A DNA stretch of 40,934 nucleotides from a virus. Positions 6,640 to 14,093 of this stretch are shown in pieces. The position numbers and the translations under genes were made by a program. The DNA is taken from the IMG/VR virus record IMGVR_UViG_3300033571_025026, positions 1-40,934 of that record; one strand, 5' to 3'. The first letter of the stretch is position 1. The number at the start of each line of letters is the position of its first letter. The notes under the pieces were generated by a model. It was not told the DNA's origin and ran no database searches. It worked only from the letters and a program-made list of their open reading frames with translations.

Positions 6640-8893
6640 TTTTGCGGTTGATATGGCTGATTTAGGCTTATCGGTAAGAGCCTCAGCGCAACTTAAGAGA
6701 GTAAACGAGATACTTTCTAAGATTGAGAAACAAAATGCTTTGCTCAAAGAAGTTGGAGAGCCTCAAATTGATATAACAGACAATTTTGGAATACCATATG
6801 AAAAAATTGGCTGGTCATTAACCTACTTTGGAGAACATGGAAGAGAGCCGTTTATGCGAGCTTGCAAGTTCGCTGAAGGGTTTGATGCTCAAACGGTTTC
6901 TGAAAAGTTCACAGAGCATTTGGCAAAGAAGAGAAAACCGGATTCTCCTGCAGGTTTTTATAAATGGTGTAAAGAAGCTGGAATAGATATTAATACCGAG
7001 AAGAAGAAAAAGGAAGGCGTAAAAGGAGGAACCCAGCGCGATGAAATGATCAACCTTTTACCATACGGAGCAGACCAGGAAGATTGGAGAAAGTTTGGTT
7101 TGTGGGAGCAAGACGGCAAATACATTTCATTGACTGAAAAAGGATATGAACGTGAGATATCAAATTTCACTATGAAAATCCTTTTCCATATTCATAATTC
7201 AACCAATGAAGCTTTCAAGGTAATCTATATCAAAAACGATTTTAACCAGGAACAAATCCTTCAGGTAAATACCGATGATATTATTACCGTTGGTGGATTT
7301 AAAAAAGTATTGCTGCGTTGTGGTCGATTCCTTTTTAAAGGCAATGACACAGATTTAGTGAAGCTTCACGATAAGTTAATGCGTGAAGAAAAAAAAGCCA
7401 GACAAATTAAAATGTTGGGCTTTGATAGAACATCCAAATTGTGGTTTTTCTCAAATGGAATGTGCAGTGATGATGGGCAATTCACTACTGCAGATGACAA
7501 CGGAATCATTGAGCATGATGGGAAATATTACTTCATTCCTTCCAGGAATAAATCGAACGACGATTTTGAGGATGATTTTGAAGCTGACAAGCGATTTATC
7601 TACATGAAATCAAATGTCACATTCTCTGAATGGGCCAATGCATATTCAAAGGTTTACGGTAAAAAGGGATGGGTTTCAATTGTGTATTGGTTCGCTTCTA
7701 TTCATAGTGACTTAATCTTTGATCAAATGCAACGGTTTCCAATCCTGAACTTATTCGGTCAGAAAGGATCCGGTAAAGGAGCACTAGCTGAATCATTACT
7801 CAAATTGTTTGGATTAGGTCAACACCAGCTTATGTTGGGAGGAGCCAGTACCGTAGTCGGTTTCATGCGTAAGCTTTCACAGTTTTCAAATTCAATCATT
7901 TGGTTTGATGAATACAAGAATAATCTTCACCCGAAGATCATTGAATCACTGAAAAACATTTACGACCGCAAAGGTTACGAGCGAGGAAAGAAGGACAATT
8001 CTAATCAAACCCAAGTATCAAAAATTTACTCAACACTTATTGTTAGCGGTCAGGAAATGCCAACTATCGAACCAGCATTTTTTTCCAGGTTAATCATGCT
8101 GACTTTCGAACCGCTAAAGCTCAAAGATGAAGACCGTGTTCATTTTAAGAAGCTTCAGAACATGGAAAAAAACGGGCTTTCTTTTTTAACAGTTCAAGCG
8201 CTTAAACACCGCAATAAAATTGAAGAATTGTTCAAGCCACTGCATGCTGAAGAAGCAAAGTGGATAATTGAAAATACAAAAGGATTGGACATTGACGAAC
8301 GATTTATTGCCAATTACTCAATGATGATGGCAGTTGCCAAAATTATGGATTCAGTGATGTCGCTTCCTTTTAAAGTGAGTGAGCTAAGGGATTATTTACT
8401 TGAATTATTAAAACATCAACACTTCATCATTAACAGCTCTGACGATAAGAATAAGTTTTGGGAGATTGTAGAACAGCTCTTCAACAACTTCCTGATTGAA
8501 GAAGGTAAAGACTTTGAAATTTATGATGGTAAACTAGTCATTAGAATTCAAAATGTTTTTGGGAATTACGCCAAGGAAATGCGGCAACGAAACGATCCCA
8601 ATATTCTTCATAAATCGACTTTGGAGAGTTATTTATCCTCAGATCAAAAGTCTTTCATTGAAAAGACTAAAAAACAGTTCGCAGATGGTAGCTACACCTA
8701 TGCAATGATATTTAAATACAAAGAGCTTGGAATTAATCTAATTCGTAGAGCTGATAGAAATGAAGCCATTGCCAAAATGAAGGAAATGGGCGTTGATGTT
8801 CCGGATGAAAAACAGCAAGAGAAACAAGCAGTCAAGCAAGGTTCTTTAATGATGGACCAAGCGATGGATGAAGCTGATAAACTAGATTATTGA
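6620..8893 (+). CDS. Phage replication primase/helicase-like AAA+ ATPase
   Basis: This 757-residue protein probably drives phage DNA replication. An N-terminal segment near residues 50-115 (PYEKIGWSLTYFGEHGREPF, GFYKWCKEAGI) resembles a primase C-terminal (PriCT-like) module. A middle region around 140-330 is DUF927-like in pattern. The ATPase core carries Walker A GQKGSGKGA at residues 380-388 and Walker B IIWFDEYKN near 426-434; a sensor-like stretch STLIVSGQEMPTIEPAFFSRLI follows, with an arginine after the turn. The C-terminal 130 residues may contain a winged-helix DNA-binding domain. No catalytic primase (TOPRIM or AEP) motif is seen, so helicase activity is the safer call. It is the largest early gene. 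Confidence 0.8.
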   Translation: MKEKEIDFAVDMADLGLSVRASAQLKRVNEILSKIEKQNALLKEVGEPQIDITDNFGIPYEKIGWSLTYFGEHGREPFMRACKFAEGFDAQTVSEKFTEHLAKKRKPDSPAGFYKWCKEAGIDINTEKKKKEGVKGGTQRDEMINLLPYGADQEDWRKFGLWEQDGKYISLTEKGYEREISNFTMKILFHIHNSTNEAFKVIYIKNDFNQEQILQVNTDDIITVGGFKKVLLRCGRFLFKGNDTDLVKLHDKLMREEKKARQIKMLGFDRTSKLWFFSNGMCSDDGQFTTADDNGIIEHDGKYYFIPSRNKSNDDFEDDFEADKRFIYMKSNVTFSEWANAYSKVYGKKGWVSIVYWFASIHSDLIFDQMQRFPILNLFGQKGSGKGALAESLLKLFGLGQHQLMLGGASTVVGFMRKLSQFSNSIIWFDEYKNNLHPKIIESLKNIYDRKGYERGKKDNSNQTQVSKIYSTLIVSGQEMPTIEPAFFSRLIMLTFEPLKLKDEDRVHFKKLQNMEKNGLSFLTVQALKHRNKIEELFKPLHAEEAKWIIENTKGLDIDERFIANYSMMMAVAKIMDSVMSLPFKVSELRDYLLELLKHQHFIINSSDDKNKFWEIVEQLFNNFLIEEGKDFEIYDGKLVIRIQNVFGNYAKEMRQRNDPNILHKSTLESYLSSDQKSFIEKTKKQFADGSYTYAMIFKYKELGINLIRRADRNEAIAKMKEMGVDVPDEKQQEKQAVKQGSLMMDQAMDEADKLDY

Positions 8894-8897
8894 AAAC

Positions 8898-9137
8898 ATG
8901 GGAAAAATCCAAACACAGCTATTTGCTGAAAAGAAATTAGCGCAGCTCAATGAATCTATTCGAAAAGGAATTAAATCGATCTCAGACGAGGGATTTGATA
9001 AAAATCGAATAGATAAGATCCTCGCAAATGAATTGGCTTATCAAGCATCAATTTTAAAAAGAAATCCATTGTCTGAATTGCCAATTGGTAGCAGAGCTAT
9101 GGTAGAAGTTTGTAAAATTTTAATTCAAAAACTATGA
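8898..9137 (+). CDS. Small early protein (hypothetical)
   Basis: This is a 79-residue, mostly helical, basic protein (KKLAQLNESIRKGIKSISDEG, NRIDKILANELAYQASILKR). It begins four bases after the helicase stop and overlaps the next start by four bases (ATGA), so it is translated as part of the replication operon. No domain is recognised. Confidence 0.6.
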   Translation: MGKIQTQLFAEKKLAQLNESIRKGIKSISDEGFDKNRIDKILANELAYQASILKRNPLSELPIGSRAMVEVCKILIQKL

Positions 9138-9454
9138 AATATAAATTGAGAGCAGAAAGCGCCTATGATGTGCGCTACTTCATTGCTGATATAGCAATGA
9201 CATTTAAGAGTTTTAAGATGGAAAAAATTCAGGAAGAATTACCTGATGTAGAATTTGAATTTGAAACAGATATTCCACTTGAAAAAATCAAATTGATTCT
9301 TGCTGTTTCTACTGATTCTCATGTAATGGTAGAAACTGTTGCGCCTATTGATCAATACACTGGTGAAAGGCATGTAATTAAAAATTCTAATTCGGTAGTT
9401 GAAACGCTTAAAGAGGCTTACGATCGAATCGGTCTTGATCGTAGTAAAAATTAA
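9134..9454 (+). CDS. Early protein (hypothetical)
   Basis: The protein has 106 residues. Alternating hydrophobic strands and acidic helices (EEFEFETDIPLEKIKLILAV in part, then HVMVETVAPIDQYTGERH) suggest a small alpha/beta domain. The predicted pI is acidic. It is coupled to the preceding gene by a four-base overlap. No family is recognised. Confidence 0.6.
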   Translation: MKYKLRAESAYDVRYFIADIAMTFKSFKMEKIQEELPDVEFEFETDIPLEKIKLILAVSTDSHVMVETVAPIDQYTGERHVIKNSNSVVETLKEAYDRIGLDRSKN

Positions 9455-9478
9455 AATTTTCATTCAATAAAATAAATC

Positions 9479-10309
9479 ATGAATTCAAAACCGATTTTGT
9501 TTAAGCCTGAATTGGCAAAGTCAATAAACCTAGGAATTAAGACACAGACTAGGAGAATAGTAAAGCCACAACCGATGGTGCAAGGAAGAAGTGATAATCG
9601 TGTTGAAGTTTATAAGCGAGGTGATAAATGGGAAGTAAAAGATTTACTCAGTTCTGATGGATTTTCAATACTAGATTCCTTTGAATGTCCTTACGGTAAA
9701 GTAGGAGATACTCTCTGGGTAAGAGAAACATGGTGTTACGTTTTAAAAGATCATGCTCACGATTTGCTTGAAGGTTGGAGAGATCATAATCAGTATGTAT
9801 TGAAATCAATGGTTCACGATGATTGGATGGAATATGCAAAAGAAAAATACGGCTATAAATGGAAACCTTCTATTCATATGCCCAAAATTGCATCAAGAAT
9901 ACTTTTGAGAATTAAAGACATTAGGGTTGAAAGAGTGAATTCAATTTCAAAGGTGGATTCAATGTCAGAAGGTATTGAGGTTGCAAAAAATATTGATACT
10001 GGTGATTTAGGGTTTAAAAATTATTGGAGAAACAAGAATTTTCCTGATGCTGAATTCCTTTATAATCCTATACATTCATTTCAAAGTATTTGGAATTCAA
10101 TTCATGTTGAACCTAAACCAATTCAGAAAAAAATAAATGGAAAATTAACTACAGTTGGTTATGAAGCTTATCATTTTGATGATAGAGATTTATTAATGTT
10201 TTCCGATGAAGGATTTGAATCCTGGAAAGGATTGCCACTAAAATTATTTGTAAATCCGTGGGTTTGGGTAATTGAATTTGAAAAAGTGGAAGGAGGAATC
10301 AATGAATAG
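9479..10309 (+). CDS. ASCH/PUA-like phage protein
   Basis: The 276-residue protein shows the set of motifs found in a widespread phage family with a PUA/ASCH-like fold: ILFKPELAKSINLGIKTQTRRIVKPQ at the N-terminus (given here only in outline), then GDTLWVRETW near residue 77, KWKPSIHMPKIASRILLRI near 130, a DSMSEGIEVA segment, and a C-terminal FVNPWVWVIEFE strand. PUA-like folds bind RNA or modified bases, so a role in nucleic-acid recognition is likely, but the precise function of this family is unknown. Two histidine-containing insertions are present. It lies in the early operon directly before a DUF1643 gene, a frequent phage pairing. Confidence 0.75.
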   Translation: MNSKPILFKPELAKSINLGIKTQTRRIVKPQPMVQGRSDNRVEVYKRGDKWEVKDLLSSDGFSILDSFECPYGKVGDTLWVRETWCYVLKDHAHDLLEGWRDHNQYVLKSMVHDDWMEYAKEKYGYKWKPSIHMPKIASRILLRIKDIRVERVNSISKVDSMSEGIEVAKNIDTGDLGFKNYWRNKNFPDAEFLYNPIHSFQSIWNSIHVEPKPIQKKINGKLTTVGYEAYHFDDRDLLMFSDEGFESWKGLPLKLFVNPWVWVIEFEKVEGGINE

Positions 10310-10829
10310 ATCTGCTGTTTTTTCTGTTTGCGAAAAGTATCGGTATGTTTTAACCAGAACTTGGGACGACTACAAACCAAGAGTGTTATTTATAATGCTG
10401 AATCCATCAACTGCAGATGCAGAAAATGATGATCCTACAACAAGACGATGCATTCGCTTTGCAAAAGATTGGGGATATGGAGGAATTTATATCGTAAACT
10501 TATTTGCATATCGCGCCACGAATCCATATGACCTACTTCATACACCATTTGTTGTTGGTGTAGAAAATGAAAAATGGTTTAGAAGAATGTCCGCACTTGC
10601 ACACTTAGTTGTTTGTGCTTGGGGAAATTCATGCATCGTAGAAAAGATCCAAAAGCGATTGGACCATACTTGGAAACCTCTTTCCTGGATAAGTAAACCA
10701 CTTTATTATTTAGAGTTATCAAACGATGGAACGCCTAAACATCCTTTGTATTTAAAAAAGGATTTGATTCCAAAGAAATTTGAAACGCCTATGCCATCAT
10801 TGGTTATATATACAAGATTTGAAGAATGA
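10302..10829 (+). CDS. DUF1643 domain protein
   Basis: I choose ATG 10302 (MNRSAVFSVCEKYRY, 175 residues), which has AAGGAGGAA a few bases upstream and overlaps the previous stop. Diagnostic motifs are YRYVLTRTW, VLFIMLNPSTADAENDDPTTRRC at residues about 27-50, YGGIYIVNLFAYRATNP near 65, and VVCAWGN near 105. DUF1643 proteins are common in phages and mobile elements; their biochemical role is not established, and nucleoside or DNA modification has been suggested from fold and context only. The family assignment is firm, the function is not. Confidence 0.85.
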   Translation: MNRSAVFSVCEKYRYVLTRTWDDYKPRVLFIMLNPSTADAENDDPTTRRCIRFAKDWGYGGIYIVNLFAYRATNPYDLLHTPFVVGVENEKWFRRMSALAHLVVCAWGNSCIVEKIQKRLDHTWKPLSWISKPLYYLELSNDGTPKHPLYLKKDLIPKKFETPMPSLVIYTRFEE

Positions 10830-11029
10830 AAAACGGCGAGACAAAGCAAATCGATTTTCGATTTACTCAAACACCTATAAAATCAATAAGGATTGAGATT
10901 TTTAATACAGGTCTTGATCTAGAGAAAAAAGAGCATGAAGAATTTATCAGATCATGCCTAGCAGCCTTAGTGCCTTTGATAGTTGCCAAGGCAGAAGGAA
11001 TTGATTTTAACAACGTAAAATTAACATGA
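10826..11029 (+). CDS. Small early protein (hypothetical)
   Basis: This 67-residue soluble protein overlaps the DUF1643 gene by four bases and the next gene by four bases. It has an N-terminal beta pattern (KQIDFRFTQTPIKSIRIEIF) and a helical C-terminus (KEHEEFIRSCLAALVPLIVAK). No domain is recognised; the tight coupling is the main evidence that it is translated. Confidence 0.55.
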   Translation: MKNGETKQIDFRFTQTPIKSIRIEIFNTGLDLEKKEHEEFIRSCLAALVPLIVAKAEGIDFNNVKLT

Positions 11030-11235
11030 GAAATTTCAGTAAAAACACAATTAAAAGATATAAGAAACTTGAAAAAAGTGGACAAATTCTGACTTTTAAA
11101 ATTGAGTCAACAAATGGTGGTCTTGTATCTGATGCAATCAAATTATCAAAGAGATTGCAAAAAATATCCTCTTTATGGGTTGAATTTAGTATTCATATAA
11201 ATTGTTCTGGAGGTTATGTAGGTAATTGCAGCTAA
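11026..11235 (+). CDS. Small early protein (hypothetical), last gene before attC-like site
   Basis: This 69-residue basic protein (RNFSKNTIKRYKKLEKSG) has a C-terminal stretch ending CSGGYVGNCS. Its stop codon lies within the first arm (GCTAAC, 11231-11236) of an attC-like inverted repeat, so this gene's end and the structured element are joined. It is coupled to the preceding gene by a four-base overlap. No family is recognised. Confidence 0.5.
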   Translation: MRNFSKNTIKRYKKLEKSGQILTFKIESTNGGLVSDAIKLSKRLQKISSLWVEFSIHINCSGGYVGNCS

Positions 11236-11361
11236 CGTTTTGCAGCTACCAAAAGGGCGGGATTTTAACCACTAAATAAACTTAGAAAGATGAATGATAA
11301 TTTAACCACAAATGCTTCTAAGGAAGCCGAAAGCCCCGCATTTTTGGTAGGTGCTGTTAGC
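11231..11361 (+). repeat. attC-like imperfect hairpin 1
   Basis: Three helices pair in nested order: GCTAAC (11231-11236) with GTTAGC (11356-11361), CTACCAAAA (11246-11254) with TTTTGGTAG (11342-11350), and GCGGG (11257-11261) with CCCGC (11335-11339). Unpaired bulges separate the helices, as in integron attC sites. The roughly 73-base loop holds the start codon of the following gene. Confidence 0.65.
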
Positions 11362-11754
11362 AGTAGTGTTGCTGATGTAGTTCACTGGTTTAATATCAAA
11401 GTCATTAACAACAATCGTGAAATTGTAGAATTTCTTTCTTGGTCTGGTTTAAAATGGGAATTGCGATTAAAATATGATTGGTACTTTAAATACAGATCAG
11501 CATTGCTTCAAGTGAAATATCCAAAGTTTCATGTTCAAACATATTGGGGCAATGAACCAGCGACAGGAAAAACACTTGAAGAAATTCGACAAGGTAAAAT
11601 CAGAGCAAAAAAATCTAAAATCACTGAGTACAAAAACAAATTGAAAAAAGCAGAATTAAACTGGTCAAGTATTTTTCCTATCGAGGATGATATTGAATAT
11701 CAAAGAGCAGTTCAAAAAATTAAACAGCTAGAGTTTGAGTTGCTTTCTCTATAA
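11290..11754 (+). CDS. Cassette-like hypothetical protein starting inside an attC-like loop
   Basis: The protein has 154 residues. Its start lies in the loop of the first attC-like hairpin, and its first 25 residues (MNDNLTTNASKEAESPAFLV, then GAVSSS) are the translated right arm of that hairpin, so they may be a cassette-entry tag, not part of the folded protein. The body is aromatic and basic (LRLKYDWYFKYRSALLQVKY; FHVQTYWGNEPATGKTLEEI) and ends in a coiled coil with KIRAKKSKITEYKNKLKKAE. It is likely a nucleic-acid-associated or small adaptor protein. No known family is seen. The gene is followed at once by the second attC-like element. Confidence 0.55.
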   Translation: MNDNLTTNASKEAESPAFLVGAVSSSVADVVHWFNIKVINNNREIVEFLSWSGLKWELRLKYDWYFKYRSALLQVKYPKFHVQTYWGNEPATGKTLEEIRQGKIRAKKSKITEYKNKLKKAELNWSSIFPIEDDIEYQRAVQKIKQLEFELLSL

Positions 11755-11761
11755 AATTTCT

Positions 11762-11892
11762 GCTACGTTCTCGCAGATTGCCGATGGCGGGGACTTATAA
11801 CCACAAATGTTCGGCTTAACCACAAAATTTTAAAAGATGCAAGAAGCAACAATTAACCACGAAACCCCCGCTATTGGCAATGTGCTGTTAGC
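11762..11892 (+). repeat. attC-like imperfect hairpin 2
   Basis: The same architecture as hairpin 1 with different stem sequences: GCTAC (11762-11766) with GTTAGC (11887-11892, one base bulged), ATTGCC (11777-11782) with GGCAAT (11876-11881), and GCGGGG (11787-11792) with CCCCGC (11866-11871). The middle stem differs from hairpin 1 but is self-complementary, which is compensatory change. Both loops contain AACCACAAATG. Confidence 0.65.
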
Positions 11893-12220
11893 GGTTCGTT
11901 CTATTCAATTTGAACGAAAGTATGCTATGAAAAATGGCAATAAACTAACAAAGAAAAACTGGCACAAAGTAGTTGCCCTTTCAACTCGACCTTGCACCAA
12001 TGTAAGAGGTGTTGCTGTTATTGATAATGAAATAGCTGTCAATGGTCAATATTTTGAAAAGTGGGTATTGAAGTATGAGCCCAAAGATGAGTTTGGTACA
12101 GCGGGCTACATTTTCAGAGAAGTAAATCATAACGGTGGAATTTCTGGAAGGCATTCAACACCAAAAGAAGCTGTTTGGTCAGCTATTAAACATCATATAC
12201 AGGTATGGCTTGAAGAATGA
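11837..12220 (+). CDS. Cassette-like hypothetical protein starting inside the second attC-like loop
   Basis: The protein has 127 residues. As with the preceding gene, the start codon is in the loop of an attC-like hairpin and the first about 18 residues (MQEATINHETPAIGNVLLAV) are encoded by its right arm. The remainder (LTKKNWHKVVALSTRPCTNV; WVLKYEPKDEFGTAGYIFRE; HSTPKEAVWSAIKHHIQVWL) looks like a compact alpha/beta domain. No family is recognised. The stop is followed within six bases by a third GCTAAC half-site. Confidence 0.55.
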   Translation: MQEATINHETPAIGNVLLAVRSIQFERKYAMKNGNKLTKKNWHKVVALSTRPCTNVRGVAVIDNEIAVNGQYFEKWVLKYEPKDEFGTAGYIFREVNHNGGISGRHSTPKEAVWSAIKHHIQVWLEE

Positions 12221-12222
12221 CC

Positions 12223-12240
12223 GCTAACTATTTTATTGCC
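12223..12240 (+). repeat. attC-like half-site
   Basis: GCTAAC (12223-12228) and ATTGCC (12235-12240) repeat the left-arm order of hairpin 2 and would pair with that hairpin's right arm. No matching right arm follows, so this appears to be a decayed or boundary copy at the end of the two-cassette block. Confidence 0.4.
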
Positions 12241-12260
12241 GAATATTTAAAACTTCTATC

Positions 12261-12530
12261 ATGCCAATTGATTATTCTAAATACCATCCAAAATGGAAGC
12301 TCATTAGTAAGCTGATAAGATTTAAACGTGCTCAGAATAAATGTGAATGGTGTGGGGCTGAGAATTATCAGCCCCATCCCATCACTGGATCACGAGTTAT
12401 TTTAACTTGTGCGCATATTGATAGAGATGTAACAAACAACAGATTTAACAATCTTGCAGCTTTATGCCAAAGATGCCATTTAAACCATGACAGAGAGGAA
12501 TCAGTAAGGAAAAGAAAAAAATCTAACTAG
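12261..12530 (+). CDS. HNH endonuclease
   Basis: This 89-residue protein is a minimal HNH nuclease. Two CxxC pairs, CEWCGAEN near residue 30 and CQRC near 69, bind structural zinc. The catalytic signature runs from CAHIDRDVTNNRFNNL to CHLNHD, giving His, Asn and His in order. HNH proteins in phages nick or cut DNA, often near packaging or replication genes. Here it ends the rightward early region and is far from the terminase, so a role in recombination or replication is as likely as packaging. It converges with the minus-strand operon with an 8-base overlap. Confidence 0.85.
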   Translation: MPIDYSKYHPKWKLISKLIRFKRAQNKCEWCGAENYQPHPITGSRVILTCAHIDRDVTNNRFNNLAALCQRCHLNHDREESVRKRKKSN

Positions 12531-13212
12531 TTTTATTATTTGGATTTGGCATTTCTTTAAGTATTTGCTTTGCATGAATTTCATAAGAAATAAAGTGCAT
12601 AACTATTTCAATCAGCTTCAATAAATGATTGATATCTTTCTCATTCCAAACCTTTTTATAGTGCACATGATCATTGCCTAACCATGCTGTTCTCTTTGAA
12701 ATATCTTTTATTTTTTCATTTTGAATATGATTATCAATACATTGTGATAAAGGACTGCTATCAATCAATTTTGGATCTATACCTTCATGATGTATTAAAA
12801 AATCTTTGATCAAATACTCAAACGATTTACGAAAACCAGCTCCTGAGATTTTAAGTAAATTAAATTGAAATGCTGCATACGATTCTGTGTAGATGTCTAT
12901 AAACTCTGGAGAAATATTTCTTATCTCTTTAGGTATTTCTACTTGATCTTTAAAAGGTACATCATAATCCTCAAAAGCTAAAATGGTATTGCTGAAATCA
13001 TCTAAGTCTTCTTTGTAATAAGTTTTTATCAAACTTAAACAATCATTAAAATTGCATCTGAAAAATATTGTAGTTTCATCATTCAGATTATTGCAGTACC
13101 CAAATAAAAAATGAGTTTCAGTGCCTCTATTACAAGAAGGACATCTATCAGCAACCTTATCTAATTTAACTTTAAAGCTATTTCTGCTAGTTTGAATTAT
13201 AACTTCTTCCAT
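12523..13212 (-). CDS. Zinc-ribbon and DUF4145 domain protein
   Basis: The protein has 229 residues. An N-terminal zinc ribbon uses CPSC near residue 24 and later cysteines (GYCNN, FRCNFNDC). The C-terminal half (YAAFQFNLLKISGAGFRKSF near 113, then LIKDFLI, and SKRTAWLGNDHVHYKKVW near 183) matches the DUF4145 pattern. DUF4145 is a helical domain often found in restriction and other defence proteins, but its activity is unknown. It is the fourth gene of the minus-strand operon, 60 bases after the third, so it may have its own regulation. Confidence 0.75.
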   Translation of the reverse strand: MEEVIIQTSRNSFKVKLDKVADRCPSCNRGTETHFLFGYCNNLNDETTIFFRCNFNDCLSLIKTYYKEDLDDFSNTILAFEDYDVPFKDQVEIPKEIRNISPEFIDIYTESYAAFQFNLLKISGAGFRKSFEYLIKDFLIHHEGIDPKLIDSSPLSQCIDNHIQNEKIKDISKRTAWLGNDHVHYKKVWNEKDINHLLKLIEIVMHFISYEIHAKQILKEMPNPNNKTS

Positions 13213-13272
13213 TGGTAAAGATTTTTCTTGTTTTTAAGATTTTAGCTTGAATAACTCAAAATAAATTATCAA

Positions 13273-13584
13273 TTATGAAACATTATCATTTTTGTTTATT
13301 CTATGAATATTGCTGTACAAAAGATTTTCAGTCGATCGTACTTGTATTAAAACATCAAACGAACTAGGCAATTCATTAATGTCTATCAATTCTTCTGCAA
13401 ATTCCATATAAACTAGATCAGAAATTACATCTGTTAATTGCACTTGAACTGAATATAGATTGGTGTCTATTTCAAAATTGTTTTCAAATTTAAAAATCGC
13501 TGGCTTAAAGTATTCAATTTTTAAATTTAGAAACTTATCATCTCCATTTATTCTTACATCAACATTTACAGAAATTTCATTCAT
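13273..13584 (-). CDS. Minus-strand operon gene 3 (hypothetical)
   Basis: This 103-residue acidic protein has alternating beta strands (ISVNVDVRINGDDKFLNLKI; SVQVQLTDVISDLVYMEF) and resembles a small beta-sandwich or beta-barrel. It begins 7 bases after the two-TM gene and so is probably co-transcribed. No signal peptide or membrane helix is seen. No family is recognised. A ligand- or partner-binding subunit of the cargo operon is a reasonable guess only. Confidence 0.6.
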   Translation of the reverse strand: MNEISVNVDVRINGDDKFLNLKIEYFKPAIFKFENNFEIDTNLYSVQVQLTDVISDLVYMEFAEELIDINELPSSFDVLIQVRSTENLLYSNIHRINKNDNVS

Positions 13585-13591
13585 TTTTTCA

Positions 13592-14092
13592 TTAGTTATT
13601 TGTGAATCTGGATGCTTTTTTTGTTTGTATTAACCAACTGATAAATCCAAATACGGATAAGATTGAACCAGCGATTAAAAAAAACAATTTATATATATTG
13701 AATTCATCCAATGCAATTTGAAGTGTATCTATAGATTTTTTTTTGTATTTGATTTTCAAACTTTCAATCTCATTTTCTCTGCTTTCCACTATTTGTTTGC
13801 CATTTTTTAACAACTGTTTTTCTATTTCTTTTTCTCTCTCTTTCGAATTTTGTTTGTCATTCAATTTCTTTTCATCTGTTTCTTTAATCGAAACATTTAT
13901 GTCTTGAATCAGGTTTTTAATTTTCATTTCAGAAACTTCAACTTCAAGATTGTACTCATTAATTTTATTCTTTATTTCATTTTCCTTTTCTAGAGGATAG
14001 ATAATTGCAAAGAATATCATTAACAAACCTACAGATAAACTAAACTTGTAAATATTATCTGATGAAGGAATCAATGATGTAAGAGGTTCCAT
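13592..14092 (-). CDS. Two-TM membrane protein with long coiled coil
   Basis: The protein has 166 residues. The first membrane helix is near residues 17-33 (FSLSVGLLMIFFAIIYPL). A charged coiled coil of about 95 residues follows (EKENEIKNKINEYNLEVEV; EREKEIEKQLLKNGKQIVE). A second membrane helix is near 134-154 (LFFLIAGSILSVFGFISWL). The coil is flanked by helices on both sides, so it lies on one face of the membrane. Such two-TM coiled-coil proteins are common membrane effectors in abortive-infection systems. It starts one base after the sensor-like gene ends. Effector function is inferred from context. Confidence 0.65.
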   Translation of the reverse strand: MEPLTSLIPSSDNIYKFSLSVGLLMIFFAIIYPLEKENEIKNKINEYNLEVEVSEMKIKNLIQDINVSIKETDEKKLNDKQNSKEREKEIEKQLLKNGKQIVESRENEIESLKIKYKKKSIDTLQIALDEFNIYKLFFLIAGSILSVFGFISWLIQTKKASRFTNN

Positions 14093-14093
14093 G

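Noticed and set aside
11231-12240. A classical integron
   Set aside because: No IntI-type integrase or attI site is seen, the R-box sequences deviate from the GTTRRRY rule, and the gene starts lie inside the folded sites; so only attC-like is claimed.
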